A stretch of DNA of 64,000 nt from the NCBI GenBank assembly GCA_036843405.1, contig DAITSJ010000003.1, forward strand, positions 62,001 through 126,000, written 5' to 3'. Positions 1-8,722 of the stretch are shown here, one piece after another. The notes under the pieces are model-generated. The model saw only the letters and a program-made list of their open reading frames with translations, had not been told where the DNA came from and searched no databases. Position 1 is the stretch's first letter; each line of letters begins with the position of its first letter. Source of the stretch: DGNJ01 sp002388905. GTDB lineage: Bacteria; Pseudomonadota; Gammaproteobacteria; Pseudomonadales; Porticoccaceae. Position numbers and translations under genes: made by a program.

Positions 1-357
1 AGCCACGAGGATGCCGACAGCTATATGTTCAGCAAACAGGCCATGTGCGCCTTTGTGGCGATACAGGCGTTTCCCTGGCTGCAAAAAGGCATCCGCATCA
101 ATTCCGTCATGCCGGGGCCGACGGACACACCCCTGGCCAGGGCCAATGCCGATACCTGGCTGGGCTTCGGCACCGCCTATCGCGAGGCCGCGGGCGTCAA
201 ACCCCTGAGTCCGGAGCAAATCGGCAATACCCTGGCTTTCTTGTGCAGCGATGCGGCCAGCGGCGTCAATGGCATCAACCTGCTGGTGGATCTCGGCCAT
301 ATCAGTGCCGGTATGACCGGCGCCTTCGACGATCCCGCCCTGCAGGCGCTTGCCTGA
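1..357 (+). CDS. SDR-family NAD(P)-dependent oxidoreductase, 5' truncated
   Basis: The gene runs in from the left edge and only its C-terminal 118 residues are present, open from base 1. The catalytic YxxxK of short-chain dehydrogenases is visible at the start (Tyr-Met-Phe-Ser-Lys, about bases 22-36). It is followed by the usual IRINSVMPGPTDTPL segment that shapes the cofactor and substrate pocket, and by a C-terminal strand (CSDAASGVNGINLLVDLG) typical of the classical SDR fold. The end resembles hydroxysteroid dehydrogenase-type SDRs, but the substrate cannot be told. The aldehyde dehydrogenase begins 55 bases downstream on the same strand, so the two may act in one catabolic route. The cofactor-binding N-terminus lies outside the window. 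Confidence 0.85.
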   Translation, partial: SHEDADSYMFSKQAMCAFVAIQAFPWLQKGIRINSVMPGPTDTPLARANADTWLGFGTAYREAAGVKPLSPEQIGNTLAFLCSDAASGVNGINLLVDLGHISAGMTGAFDDPALQALA

Positions 358-412
358 AACCTTCAATTCATCCGCGCCCGGTCCAGCCGGGCGCCAATCC
401 GTGGAGTCATCC

Positions 413-1882
413 ATGAATAACATCCCCGCAAAACTGTTTATCGACAACCGCTGGTGCGATACCACCGATAGGGACCCGGTCGTCAATCCCGCCACCGAAG
501 AGGTTATCGGCGAAGCGCCGGTGGGTAACAGCGGTCACATCGATGAGGCGATCGCCGCCGCCAGGACAGCGTTCGACAAGGGCCCATGGGCAAACATGGC
601 CGCTCCTGAACGGGTCGCGGTCCTGGAGAAAATGCTCGACTATTTCACCGCTCGCCGGGAGGACATTGTCGACCTCATTGTGCGCGAGGCGGGGGCCAGC
701 CAGATGCTGGCCGGTCCCATGCAGTTTGATCTGCCCATGAAGCACGCCCGCACCCTGCTGCAGGATGCGCTGAAAATCGAACCGAAAATGACACCCATCG
801 AGCTTACCCCCGCGATGGATGGCACCAGGACCCTGGGCACTTCCGTCACTACTTATATCCCCCGGGGCGTGGTCTCGGCCATTACGCCCTACAACTATCC
901 GTTCTTCCTGAACCTGGGCAAGCTGATACACGCCCTGGTTATGGGCAACACCTGTGTTCTCAAACCGTCCCCCTTTACACCCTTTCAGGCACTGGTTTTT
1001 GGCCAGGCGGCGGAGGCGGCGGGCTTGCCGGCAGGCGTCCTGAACGTGGTTACCGGCGATATCAAGGCCGGGGAGCAGCTGACAACGGACAAGCGGGTGG
1101 ATATGGTGACCTTTACCGGGTCCGACAAAGTGGGCTCGGCGATCATGGCCCAGGCGGCGCCGACATTAAAGAAACTGCATCTGGAGCTGGGCGGCAAGTC
1201 GGCGCTGATCGTGCGCAAGGACGCCAACCAGGCCGAAGCCCTGATGGCGGCGCTGATGGGTTTTACCATCCACTGCGGCCAGGGTTGCGCACTGACCACC
1301 CGAATCCTCGTCCACAACGACATTCGCAGGGAATTTGTCGAGCAACTGGCGGCCATGGCCAACGGCGTGAAAATTGGCAACCCCGCCGACCCGAGCGTGC
1401 AAATGGGGCCGCTCATCCGTGAACAGGCGCGCCAGCGGGTGGAAAACTACGTTCAGATCGGCCTCGACGAGGGGGGCACCCTGGTGGCCGGAGGCAAACG
1501 GCCGGACGGTTTCGACAAGGGCTTTTTCTATCAGGCGACCCTGTTCGATAACGTCGATAACCGGTCCCGGCTCGCCCAGGAAGAGGTGTTCGGCCCCATC
1601 GGTGTGGTCATCGGTTTTGACAGCGACGAAGAAGCCGTGGCCATGGCCAACGACTCCGAGTATGGCCTTGGCGGCGGGATCTATTCCAGCGATGTAGGTC
1701 GGGCCTATGAAATGGCCCTGCAGGTTCGCACCGGCACCCTTGCCATCAATGGCGGCAGCGGCACCATGCTTTCGTCGGCTCCCTTCGGCGGTATCAAGCG
1801 TTCCGGTATTGGTCGGGAGTACGGCGTGGAGAGCCTGCTGGAATTTACCGATGCCCGCAATATAAGCTTCCACGGTGGCTGA
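413..1882 (+). CDS. Aldehyde dehydrogenase family protein
   Basis: This 489-residue protein has the normal length for an NAD(P)-dependent aldehyde dehydrogenase, which oxidises an aldehyde to a carboxylate in the cytosol. The general-base glutamate is Glu258 in LELGGKS, the nucleophile is Cys292 in the GQGC motif, and the EVFGPIGVV strand and the C-terminal PFGGIKRSGIGRE motif are present. The ATG at 413 was chosen because it gives the standard N-terminus (MNNIPAKLFIDNRW) with a purine-rich GTGGAG about 7 bases upstream. An in-frame start at 350 would overlap the preceding gene and add 21 unconserved residues. Substrate is not assignable; the upstream SDR suggests a shared alcohol/ketone/aldehyde pathway. 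Confidence 0.93.
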   Translation: MNNIPAKLFIDNRWCDTTDRDPVVNPATEEVIGEAPVGNSGHIDEAIAAARTAFDKGPWANMAAPERVAVLEKMLDYFTARREDIVDLIVREAGASQMLAGPMQFDLPMKHARTLLQDALKIEPKMTPIELTPAMDGTRTLGTSVTTYIPRGVVSAITPYNYPFFLNLGKLIHALVMGNTCVLKPSPFTPFQALVFGQAAEAAGLPAGVLNVVTGDIKAGEQLTTDKRVDMVTFTGSDKVGSAIMAQAAPTLKKLHLELGGKSALIVRKDANQAEALMAALMGFTIHCGQGCALTTRILVHNDIRREFVEQLAAMANGVKIGNPADPSVQMGPLIREQARQRVENYVQIGLDEGGTLVAGGKRPDGFDKGFFYQATLFDNVDNRSRLAQEEVFGPIGVVIGFDSDEEAVAMANDSEYGLGGGIYSSDVGRAYEMALQVRTGTLAINGGSGTMLSSAPFGGIKRSGIGREYGVESLLEFTDARNISFHGG

Positions 1883-1917
1883 TCTTCGCGCGATAGATTC
1901 CCGGGTAACAGGTAATG

Positions 1918-1951
1918 CAGCGCGTTTTCGGTTTTTTACCAAAAGGCGCTG
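1918..1951. other. Imperfect hairpin after the aldehyde dehydrogenase
   Basis: CAGCGC (1918-1923) pairs with GCGCTG (1946-1951), and TTTT (1925-1928) pairs with AAAA (1941-1944) across one G/G mismatch. It lies 35 bases after the stop. There is no T-run after the stem, so a role as an intrinsic terminator is uncertain. Confidence 0.3.
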
Positions 1952-2086
1952 ATATTGCCGGGTTCAATATTGGCGCTGTATCGGCCGTTGCATGACTAAC
2001 CGCCGTCGCTATCGGGAGGAAAAATACGATTGACTCGCTTTCATCCGCTGGCGGATTTCGGTGGCCTCGCCGCGGGAGGAAAAAGG

Positions 2087-3103
2087 GTGCCCCCGATGCC
2101 TGCGCTGGTCATGCTGGCTGCACTGCTGGCATTGACTGGCTGCGGCAGGGCGCAACTCCAGCCCGCCGGTCCGTTTGTGATGGAGCCCGCACTCCACGCC
2201 GAGTCCATCGTGACCCCGGATGGTTATCGCCTGCCACTGCACCGCTGGTCGCCCGAGGGCAAGCCGGCGGCGGTGGTATTGGCCCTGCACGGATTCAATG
2301 ACTACGGCAAGGCGTTTGAGAACCTGGCTCCGGTACTGGTGGAGGAGCAAGAACTGGCCCTCTACGCCTACGACCAGCGGGGCTTCGGTGGCACGGCGAA
2401 ACCGGGTATCTGGCCCGGTACCGAGACCCTGGTGGCGGATGCGGCCACGGCAGTCGGGCTGCTGCGTCGCCGCCATCCGGACGTGCCGCTTTATCTGGTG
2501 GGGGAGAGCATGGGCGCAGGGGTGGTCCTGCTCTTGCTGGCCGAGGCGCAGCCCGCCTCCGTGGACGGGGCGGTCCTGATTGCGCCAGCGGTCTGGGGTG
2601 CGGAAACCACGCCGTGGTACCAGCGCTTCAGTTTGTGGCTGGCAATGCGCACCATGCCCGGCGCCTATTTCACGAGTGAACCGGTCCGGCGTCTGGGTAT
2701 CCGGCCCACCGACGACCCGGAAGTCATGCGCCAGTTAAGTCAGGACCCGCTGGTCCAGAAAGGCGCGCGGGTGGACGCGCTGCAGGGCGTGGCCCGTTTG
2801 ATGGACAAGGCGGCCGGGGTGTCGGCTCTGCCCGTACCGGCGCTGGTCCTGTACGGGCTGGAGGATCATATCATTCCCGCCGAAGCGGTTTGTCTCTGGT
2901 TGCGGCGACTGGAAATGCCGGATGCCGGCGAGGTTCGTGTCGCCTTATACCCGGACGGCTACCACATGTTGACCCGCTATACCGGCAGCCGGCAGGTCAT
3001 CGGGGATATCGCCGCCTGGCTGGCTCCGGCGGCGGTCGACCGTCTGCCGTCCGGAAACGGCCACCGCCCGTCAGTTGCCAGCGAAATCGTCTGTAATCCC
3101 TAA
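2087..3103 (+). CDS. Lipoprotein alpha/beta hydrolase (lysophospholipase-like)
   Basis: From the chosen GTG the protein has 338 residues. It opens with a short hydrophobic stretch ending in the lipobox LTGC, so it is probably a lipoprotein facing the periplasm. The body is an alpha/beta hydrolase of the Hydrolase_4 (monoglyceride lipase/lysophospholipase) type: the nucleophile elbow GESMGAG holds Ser141, a GLEDH motif supplies the acidic residue, and GYHMLTR supplies the histidine. The start was chosen because GGGAGGA ends at 2080, six bases before the GTG at 2087. A second GGGAGGA at 2014-2020 precedes an in-frame TTG at 2030, but that start would put 19 polar residues before the signal peptide. 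ATG 2096 is another option. Substrate unknown. Confidence 0.85.
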   Translation: MPPMPALVMLAALLALTGCGRAQLQPAGPFVMEPALHAESIVTPDGYRLPLHRWSPEGKPAAVVLALHGFNDYGKAFENLAPVLVEEQELALYAYDQRGFGGTAKPGIWPGTETLVADAATAVGLLRRRHPDVPLYLVGESMGAGVVLLLLAEAQPASVDGAVLIAPAVWGAETTPWYQRFSLWLAMRTMPGAYFTSEPVRRLGIRPTDDPEVMRQLSQDPLVQKGARVDALQGVARLMDKAAGVSALPVPALVLYGLEDHIIPAEAVCLWLRRLEMPDAGEVRVALYPDGYHMLTRYTGSRQVIGDIAAWLAPAAVDRLPSGNGHRPSVASEIVCNP

Positions 3104-3138
3104 CACGCCGGCGACGCAGTCCGCGGAAAAGGCGTGTT
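3102..3138. terminator. Possible shared stem between convergent genes
   Basis: AACACGCC (3102-3109) is complementary to GGCGTGTT (3131-3138), with a 21-base loop. It spans the space between the convergent hydrolase and peptidoglycan-binding genes. The loop is long and the T-tract is poor, so this is a weak call. Confidence 0.25.
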
Positions 3139-3142
3139 CGTA

Positions 3143-5824
3143 TTACAAACCGATTTCGGGCGCGGCCTCGCGCCTGGCTTCGGCATGGGCGCGCATCCAG
3201 GGCGCGTCATAGAGCGTGATTTTCAGGGTCGGCCCATGACGCTGGCCGCTGTTGTCGTTCCAACTGGCCATCATCTCCGGCCCGCAGGCGGCGATATCCG
3301 ATGCCGACCTGTCGTCGCGTCCGATGCCGAAACCGTTGCCTGGTCCCGCCCAGACCTTGTCGAGGCCCGGTAGTGCCCAGACATAGGGACCCTTGTCGGT
3401 TTTGAATACATCCATGCTTGCCGGGGAGCCGACAAGGGATTTGCAGCCAAGGGTTTTGGCGTCCTGTCGCTTCAACACTTTCCCGGTTGCGGTCGTTGTC
3501 CAGCGCAAATTGAAGCCGCCGGGGTGGTCCCGTCGGTCGGTGGAAGAGCCGTACTTGTTGTCCAGCGCCGAAAAAACCGCGTCATCGGTGGGTGCGGTTG
3601 AAGGCAGGTACCAGACGTTTCGCTCCAGCGCCGCGACCCGTTCCCCGAATTTGTCGGCGATGGTGAACAGGGTGATATATTCGTCGCCGTCGTCGAGAAC
3701 GTAGAGGTGCGCTCCGTCGAAGGGGAAGGGGGCCTTGCCCTCGAAATAATCCCTGACCGGCCCCTGACCGCGGACCGCATCGTCGGCCGCCTGCAGGGGC
3801 ATTCCCAAACGGACACCGATCACGTCCGGGCCGTAAGGTTTACCGCTTTGGGCCCGCATTGCGGGATCGTAGGTCTTTTTCTCGGCCGGCGGTGCCGGTG
3901 ACACCGTGGCAACCCGCTGGCCATCGCCATCGTAGTAGCGCACCTCGAGCAATTTGGCATGCAGCAGATCGCCCCTGCCGGAATCGTTTGCGCTCTGTTT
4001 GCCGGTTATTTGCACGACGATCTCCATGGGGAGCACCTCTCCGCCTAGTTTATCGACCACTTCCGGGGGTGGCGGCAACGGCGTCTTGTCGAGGGCCAGG
4101 ACGATTTCGGGGTTGCGCTTCCACAGGTAGCGCTCCTTTCCGCATTTGTCCCGGGTCGATTTGACGGCAATACCGAATTGGGCCCCGCTCGACATGACAT
4201 TGCGCTGCTCGAGACAGGTACTGCTGCTGGAGAAGGACGTATTTTCCTGGAGCCGGTGCCGCTCAACCCGGATGACCACCGGGCCGTTCAGCTTTTCCGC
4301 ACGCTCCAGGGTCCATTGCCTGAAAGCCTGGCCGTAACGGGCCAGGTCGGCACGATCCATGTCGCGGGCGGTACGGTTGAAATAGCGGCCCCACGGGGGG
4401 TCGTCGCTCTGCTTCTCGAAGCGCTGGCGTTCCTGCATGAGCGTAAACAGATAGTCGTCGTCCAGTCGCTCGGGGAAGTGATGCAGCAGTAGAAGATCGG
4501 CCATGTCCGGTTCCGAGACGGCGACCGGGACCTCGTCGAAGCGCCGGTCAACCGGGGGCGGCGCGCCGGCGATCAGCGAGAAACCGGCCATGGCGGAGGG
4601 AAAGTCCTCCGCAGCCAGCGTCCATATCGGCGGCTTGCCGGGGGCGGGCCTCACCTCCAGTCCGTCGACATTCGCCAGCAGAACGCCGTCAACCGCATCG
4701 GTGACACGGAACAACAGACGCACCTGCTTTTCATCCAGGGAGGCAATCTTTTCGGCAATAGCCGGGGCTACCGGAACATTGTCGAGGCCGAGCACCCGGT
4801 CAAAGGCAAGCAGTTCCGCCGCCGGTTCAATCCTGGCGGCGATGCCGAACTCGCGCTCTTTGGAAAAGGAGGCGCCTCTCGGGATTTCGTAGAGGGCCCG
4901 GTCCTTGACCTGGGGCGGCAGTTGGGCACGAATCTTTTCGGGAGCCTGATTCAGTATATGGCCCTTGTAGGAGAGGGTCTGCGTCTTGAAGTCATAGCGG
5001 GTTCGCCGCCAGTTCAACTCGCGATAAAAGCCGGGACCCGTCTGTGCGGCGACGGCCAGGAGCCGCTTTCGCATGACCGGGGCCAGCTCCCGGGCGGCAA
5101 ATTTGGGTTCCCGTCCGGCAATACTCTCCGGCTGAAAAACCGGGGGATGACCTTGTATGCCGCCGCCGTACTTTTTCTCCATGACAATCTGGTGGGTGGT
5201 GAGGTCAAAGAGGCGCTCTTCGTCGTCGAGCCAGCCGGGGGCGTGACGCAGCCGGACCATGGCGAGCGCCGCCTCATTGGCGACGATATAGTCGGTTTCC
5301 GACTGGTCTGGATTTTCGTCGCTTTTGCTGGCAGTGCTGGTGGGCGTTTGCGCACTATCCGCCGAGGCGGCCTGTTCCAGGCGGGCGAGCAGTTGTTCGG
5401 AAGGCTCGCCGGTGACCGGAAATCCCCGCTGCGACTGAAAGGCCCTGATGGCGTTGCGGGTGCCCTGGCCATAGAGGCCATCCGGCGTGCCGGCGTCGAA
5501 ACCGAGCTGGTTGAGACGGGTCTGAATCCGCCTGACCAGTTGGCTGTCCTGGGCGGCTTTCGGCGCAGCCTGTTGCTGTTGGGGCTCGGCCGGGTCCTGT
5601 TGCGGTGTCGCATCCGTGTTATCGTCATCTTCCAGTGCCTTGTCCACCGTGGAGCTGACGGCGTCCTCGGCAACCTTTTTGGCTTTGTTGACCACATCGT
5701 CAAAAAAACCCGCGCGTGTGGCGGGTGGTGCTGCCAGTGTGGTCAGCGCCAGCCCTGCCGCCAGTAATGCGGATAGAACGTTGGGTCGGGCGGCGTCATG
5801 GGTCCGATGAGTCGAGGGTTTCAT
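3143..5824 (-). CDS. Secreted peptidoglycan-binding-domain protein, 893 aa, function unknown
   Basis: An N-terminal signal peptide (hydrophobic stretch about residues 17-35, ending near TRAG) is followed by a low-complexity Asp/Gln/Pro linker and then a PG_binding_1-type domain at about residues 95-155 (LNQLGFDAGTPDGLYGQGT and AIRAFQSQRG). After a second Ser/Thr-rich linker, residues of about 170-893 form a large region that I cannot assign to a known family. It contains repeated Trp/Tyr motifs and a few scattered cysteines that could form disulfides (SSSTCLEQ, RDKCGKERY, TLGCKSLV, IAACGPEM). It is probably periplasmic and bound to the cell wall. The AAAGGAGA before the ATG is a good ribosome site. 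It is monocistronic, with a 15-bp palindrome upstream. Confidence 0.75.
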   Translation of the reverse strand: MKPSTHRTHDAARPNVLSALLAAGLALTTLAAPPATRAGFFDDVVNKAKKVAEDAVSSTVDKALEDDDNTDATPQQDPAEPQQQQAAPKAAQDSQLVRRIQTRLNQLGFDAGTPDGLYGQGTRNAIRAFQSQRGFPVTGEPSEQLLARLEQAASADSAQTPTSTASKSDENPDQSETDYIVANEAALAMVRLRHAPGWLDDEERLFDLTTHQIVMEKKYGGGIQGHPPVFQPESIAGREPKFAARELAPVMRKRLLAVAAQTGPGFYRELNWRRTRYDFKTQTLSYKGHILNQAPEKIRAQLPPQVKDRALYEIPRGASFSKEREFGIAARIEPAAELLAFDRVLGLDNVPVAPAIAEKIASLDEKQVRLLFRVTDAVDGVLLANVDGLEVRPAPGKPPIWTLAAEDFPSAMAGFSLIAGAPPPVDRRFDEVPVAVSEPDMADLLLLHHFPERLDDDYLFTLMQERQRFEKQSDDPPWGRYFNRTARDMDRADLARYGQAFRQWTLERAEKLNGPVVIRVERHRLQENTSFSSSSTCLEQRNVMSSGAQFGIAVKSTRDKCGKERYLWKRNPEIVLALDKTPLPPPPEVVDKLGGEVLPMEIVVQITGKQSANDSGRGDLLHAKLLEVRYYDGDGQRVATVSPAPPAEKKTYDPAMRAQSGKPYGPDVIGVRLGMPLQAADDAVRGQGPVRDYFEGKAPFPFDGAHLYVLDDGDEYITLFTIADKFGERVAALERNVWYLPSTAPTDDAVFSALDNKYGSSTDRRDHPGGFNLRWTTTATGKVLKRQDAKTLGCKSLVGSPASMDVFKTDKGPYVWALPGLDKVWAGPGNGFGIGRDDRSASDIAACGPEMMASWNDNSGQRHGPTLKITLYDAPWMRAHAEARREAAPEIGL

Positions 5825-6240
5825 CTGGCGGGGTCTCCTTTGCTGTCACTGGCCGGATCCTCCCTGCTGCAATTTTTATGGACGGTCCAGTGCGTGTTGT
5901 CTGGCCATGCCGCATGGCGTTAATGGCCGGTATGGTAACCACAGGCCCCATTTTGGCAGAACCGGATGGGGTTGCGGCGGGTTCGGCCGGAAAACGCTGG
6001 CAGCGTACCCGTCGGCGGACCGTTGGCCCGGGACCAGTGGCACCTGGTATCGGGCCCGTCCGTCAACTTGTTCAAGAATAGAATGTCTGCTCACGGATGA
6101 CAAATTTCGCCAAAAGGCTCGTTAAATTCCAGCCTCGGCTGGCCGGCCGATACCCCATGACCCGGGCTCGTTGGGCTATAGTGATTGGCAGGGTGGCAAC
6201 GCGCCATTATCAATTACCGAGCACAAAGCAGGAGGTTCCC
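5825..6240. other. Intergenic region, divergent promoters expected
   Basis: This 416-base spacer separates the divergent peptidoglycan-binding gene (minus) and the DUF385-type reductase (plus). I see no convincing gene here. A 15-bp palindrome lies at 5904-5918, and a possible -10 (TATAGT, 6177-6182) precedes the reductase but has no good -35. Confidence 0.5.
5904..5918. promoter_or_regulatory. 15-bp palindrome, possible operator
   Basis: GCCATGC-C-GCATGGC is a perfect inverted repeat with a one-base centre, about 80 bases upstream of the minus-strand peptidoglycan-binding gene. The arrangement suits a dimeric regulator, but no regulator gene is adjacent and the match could be chance. Confidence 0.3.
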
Positions 6241-6678
6241 ATGACCCATGTACCGGATTTCGACCACGGTCCGCCCCAGTGGGTAACTGATCATGTGCGC
6301 CGCTACCGGGAAACGGACGGCGAGGACGGTCACATCTGGAATGGCGTCACCACGCTGCTGCTTACCACACGGGGCCGCAAGTCCGGCGAAGATCGGACCA
6401 CACCGCTGATTTACCAGCAGGACGATAGCGGTAATTACGTGGTGATCGCTTCCCGGGGCGGCGACGATCGGCACCCGGACTGGTATCTCAACCTCAAGGA
6501 GCGGCCGCGGGTGAACGTGCAGGTGGGCGCGGACAGGTTTACCGCCCGAGCCCGGGAGGCGGCCGGGGAAGAGCGCGGCCCCCTCTGGGAAAAAATGTGC
6601 AAGGTCTGGCCCGATTACGACAAGTATGCGGAGCAGACCGACCGGCCCATACCGGTAGTGGTGCTCGAGCCTGGCTAG
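6241..6678 (+). CDS. DUF385/nitroreductase-family deazaflavin-type oxidoreductase
   Basis: This 145-residue protein resembles the Ddn-like DUF385 family, which uses flavin or F420-type cofactors to reduce nitro compounds or quinones. The diagnostic segments are LLLTTRGRKSGEDRTTPL followed by NYVVIASRGGDDRHPDWYLNL, then a VNVQVG strand and a conserved WPDYDKYAEQTDRPIPVVVLEP tail. The ATG at 6241 follows AGGAGG with ideal spacing; the open frame upstream of it is not part of the protein. Its stop overlaps the end of the convergent ABC permease by four bases. Proteobacterial members usually lack F420, so the true cofactor is uncertain. Confidence 0.85.
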   Translation: MTHVPDFDHGPPQWVTDHVRRYRETDGEDGHIWNGVTTLLLTTRGRKSGEDRTTPLIYQQDDSGNYVVIASRGGDDRHPDWYLNLKERPRVNVQVGADRFTARAREAAGEERGPLWEKMCKVWPDYDKYAEQTDRPIPVVVLEPG

Positions 6679-7766
6679 TCCAATCGCTTGCGGAAGCGCA
6701 ACACCGCCAGGGCCATCATCAGCGTGGTAAAGCCGAGCAACACCCAAAGGTCCTGGTGCAGGTCGCCCAGTGATGCGCCGCGCAGCACAATGCCCCGTAC
6801 CAGGCGCACGAAATGGGTAAGCGGGAACAACTCCGCGAACCATTGGGCGAGTTTGGGCATGCCCTCGAACGGGAACATAAAACCGGACAGCAGGATCGAG
6901 GGAAGGAAGACGAACAGTGTCATCTGCATGGCCTGGAACTGGCTGGAAACCAGGTTGGATATCAGCAGGCCCAGGCTGAGACTGGCGGCGATAAACACCA
7001 CTGATGCCAGGTAAAGATCCAGCGGACTGCCCCGGACGGGAATGTCGAACAGCGCAATACCCACGCCCAGGATCAGGGTGACCTGGATGAGTCCGATAGC
7101 GATATAGGGCAGGATCTTGGCGGTCATCAGTTCCAGGGTGGCCACCGGCATGGTTATAAGCAGTTCCAGATTGCCCCGCTCGCGCTCCCGGACGATGGAC
7201 ACGGCGGTGAACAGGATCATGGTCATGGTGAGGATGACGCCGATCAGCCCCGGCACAACGAACACCTCCGAACGTCGCTCAGGGTTGTAGTAGGCGCGCA
7301 GGGCCAGGACCGGCGTATCCGGTGGGGCGGTCTGTTCCGGACGCTGGAGGCGGATGAGGGGTTCCACGGCGCCGAGCAGGACCGGGTCGGTGCTATCCAC
7401 CAGCAATTGCCCGTTGGCCCGATCCGGTTGCTGAATGCGCCGTTCCAGGTCCGGGGGAAAGTAGATGCCCACGCTGATTTCGCCGCGCTCCAGCATTTTT
7501 TCCAGTTCACCGGGTGTGGCCACCCGGGCGACGATATCGACAACCTGGGTGGCTTCCGCGGCCTGGGTGAGACTTCGGGAAAGCTGGCTTGCCGACTGGT
7601 CGGCCACGGCCGCGCGCAGATGGCGCACGTCGGTGTTGATCGCGTAACCGAACAACAGTATCTGCAGCAGCGGGATGCCGACAATCATGCCCAGGGTCAG
7701 TCGATCCCGCATCAGGTGCTTGACCTCCTTGGCGGCCACCGCCGCCATCCGGCGCAGGGATTTCAA
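6675..7766 (-). CDS. ABC-2 type transporter permease
   Basis: This 363-residue permease of the YbhR/YbhS/YhhJ type has an N-terminal membrane segment (about residues 25-45, MIVGIPLLQILLFGYAI), a periplasmic domain of about 120 residues, and five further hydrophobic segments from about residue 170 to 355. A motif after the second segment (VRERERGNLELLITMPV) is typical of ABC-2 permeases. It is the last gene of a three-gene operon and overlaps the ATPase gene by four bases, indicating translational coupling. With the ATPase and the HlyD-like adaptor it should form an exporter for a drug or lipophilic compound. Only one permease gene is present, so it probably acts as a homodimer. No outer-membrane channel gene is nearby. 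Confidence 0.92.
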   Translation of the reverse strand: MKSLRRMAAVAAKEVKHLMRDRLTLGMIVGIPLLQILLFGYAINTDVRHLRAAVADQSASQLSRSLTQAAEATQVVDIVARVATPGELEKMLERGEISVGIYFPPDLERRIQQPDRANGQLLVDSTDPVLLGAVEPLIRLQRPEQTAPPDTPVLALRAYYNPERRSEVFVVPGLIGVILTMTMILFTAVSIVRERERGNLELLITMPVATLELMTAKILPYIAIGLIQVTLILGVGIALFDIPVRGSPLDLYLASVVFIAASLSLGLLISNLVSSQFQAMQMTLFVFLPSILLSGFMFPFEGMPKLAQWFAELFPLTHFVRLVRGIVLRGASLGDLHQDLWVLLGFTTLMMALAVLRFRKRLD

Positions 7767-8722
7767 GCCGGCTCCCCCTGCCTGTCGGTGGCCCTGTCGC
7801 GACCTGTGACGGTGACGAAAACGTCTTCGAGGTTCGCCGGGATTTCCCGGGAATCCCCCTCGAGTCCTGACTCCGACAGGACCCGTTGGACGCAGCCGGC
7901 GGGATCGTCCTCGGCCAAGTCCACCTGGACCCTGAGCAGATCCCCCACCTGGGTCACGCCGATCACGGATTTCGCCTGTTTTAGCCGCCTGGCGGCGTGG
8001 CGGGGCCGGGATGTGGTTACCTGCACAACCCGGGCGGGAATATCGTCCATCATGCCTCGGGGTTTTCCCTGGGCGGCCAGGCGGCCGCGATCGAGGATGG
8101 CCAGTTCGTGGCAGCGCTCCGCTTCGTCCATGTAATGGGTGGAGACCAGGATGGTGGTGCCGGCCTCGGCCAGATCGAAGAGCTTGTCCCAGAAATCCCG
8201 CCGGCTCTCGGGGTCAACGGCGGAAGTGGGCTCGTCCAGAAAGAGCAGTTCCGGATAGTGCAGGGTGGCGGCGGCCAGTGCCAGCCGCTGGCGCTGACCG
8301 CCGCTCAGGGTGCCGGCCTGCTGGTGTCGCTGTTCGCTCAGGTGGTAGGTATCGATCAGTTCCTCGATCCGGTGGCGGACACTGTCGCGGGGCACCGTAT
8401 GGATTGACGCGATAAAAGCAAGGTTTTCCCGAACGCTGAGATCCTCGTAAAGGGAAAAGCGCTGGGTCATGTAGCCGATGCGGTGCCTCAGTTTTCCCAC
8501 CTGGCGGGGAATCGCCAGGCCCAGCACGCGGATATCGCCGGCGTTGGGTGAGAGCAGGCCGGCGAGCATGCGGATGGCGGTGGTTTTGCCCGAACCGTTC
8601 GGTCCCAGAAAGCCGTATATGGTGCCTCGCTTGATATCCAGGTCCAGATCGTCAACGGCGGTGATGGCGCCAAAGCGCCGGGTCAGGCCGCGGGTGACGA
8701 CTGCACCCTGTGTCTCACTCAT
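7763..8722 (-). CDS. ABC transporter ATP-binding protein
   Basis: This 319-residue protein is a single nucleotide-binding domain with Walker A GPNGSGKTT, signature LSGGQRQR, Walker B LLFLDEPTSAVDP and the switch histidine in STHYMDEAERC. The last 80 residues form the small C-terminal domain common in exporters of the YbhF/DrrA/CcmA class. The gene overlaps the adaptor gene upstream by eight bases and the permease downstream by four. It supplies energy for the export complex formed with those two proteins. Confidence 0.94.
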   Translation of the reverse strand: MSETQGAVVTRGLTRRFGAITAVDDLDLDIKRGTIYGFLGPNGSGKTTAIRMLAGLLSPNAGDIRVLGLAIPRQVGKLRHRIGYMTQRFSLYEDLSVRENLAFIASIHTVPRDSVRHRIEELIDTYHLSEQRHQQAGTLSGGQRQRLALAAATLHYPELLFLDEPTSAVDPESRRDFWDKLFDLAEAGTTILVSTHYMDEAERCHELAILDRGRLAAQGKPRGMMDDIPARVVQVTTSRPRHAARRLKQAKSVIGVTQVGDLLRVQVDLAEDDPAGCVQRVLSESGLEGDSREIPANLEDVFVTVTGRDRATDRQGEPA

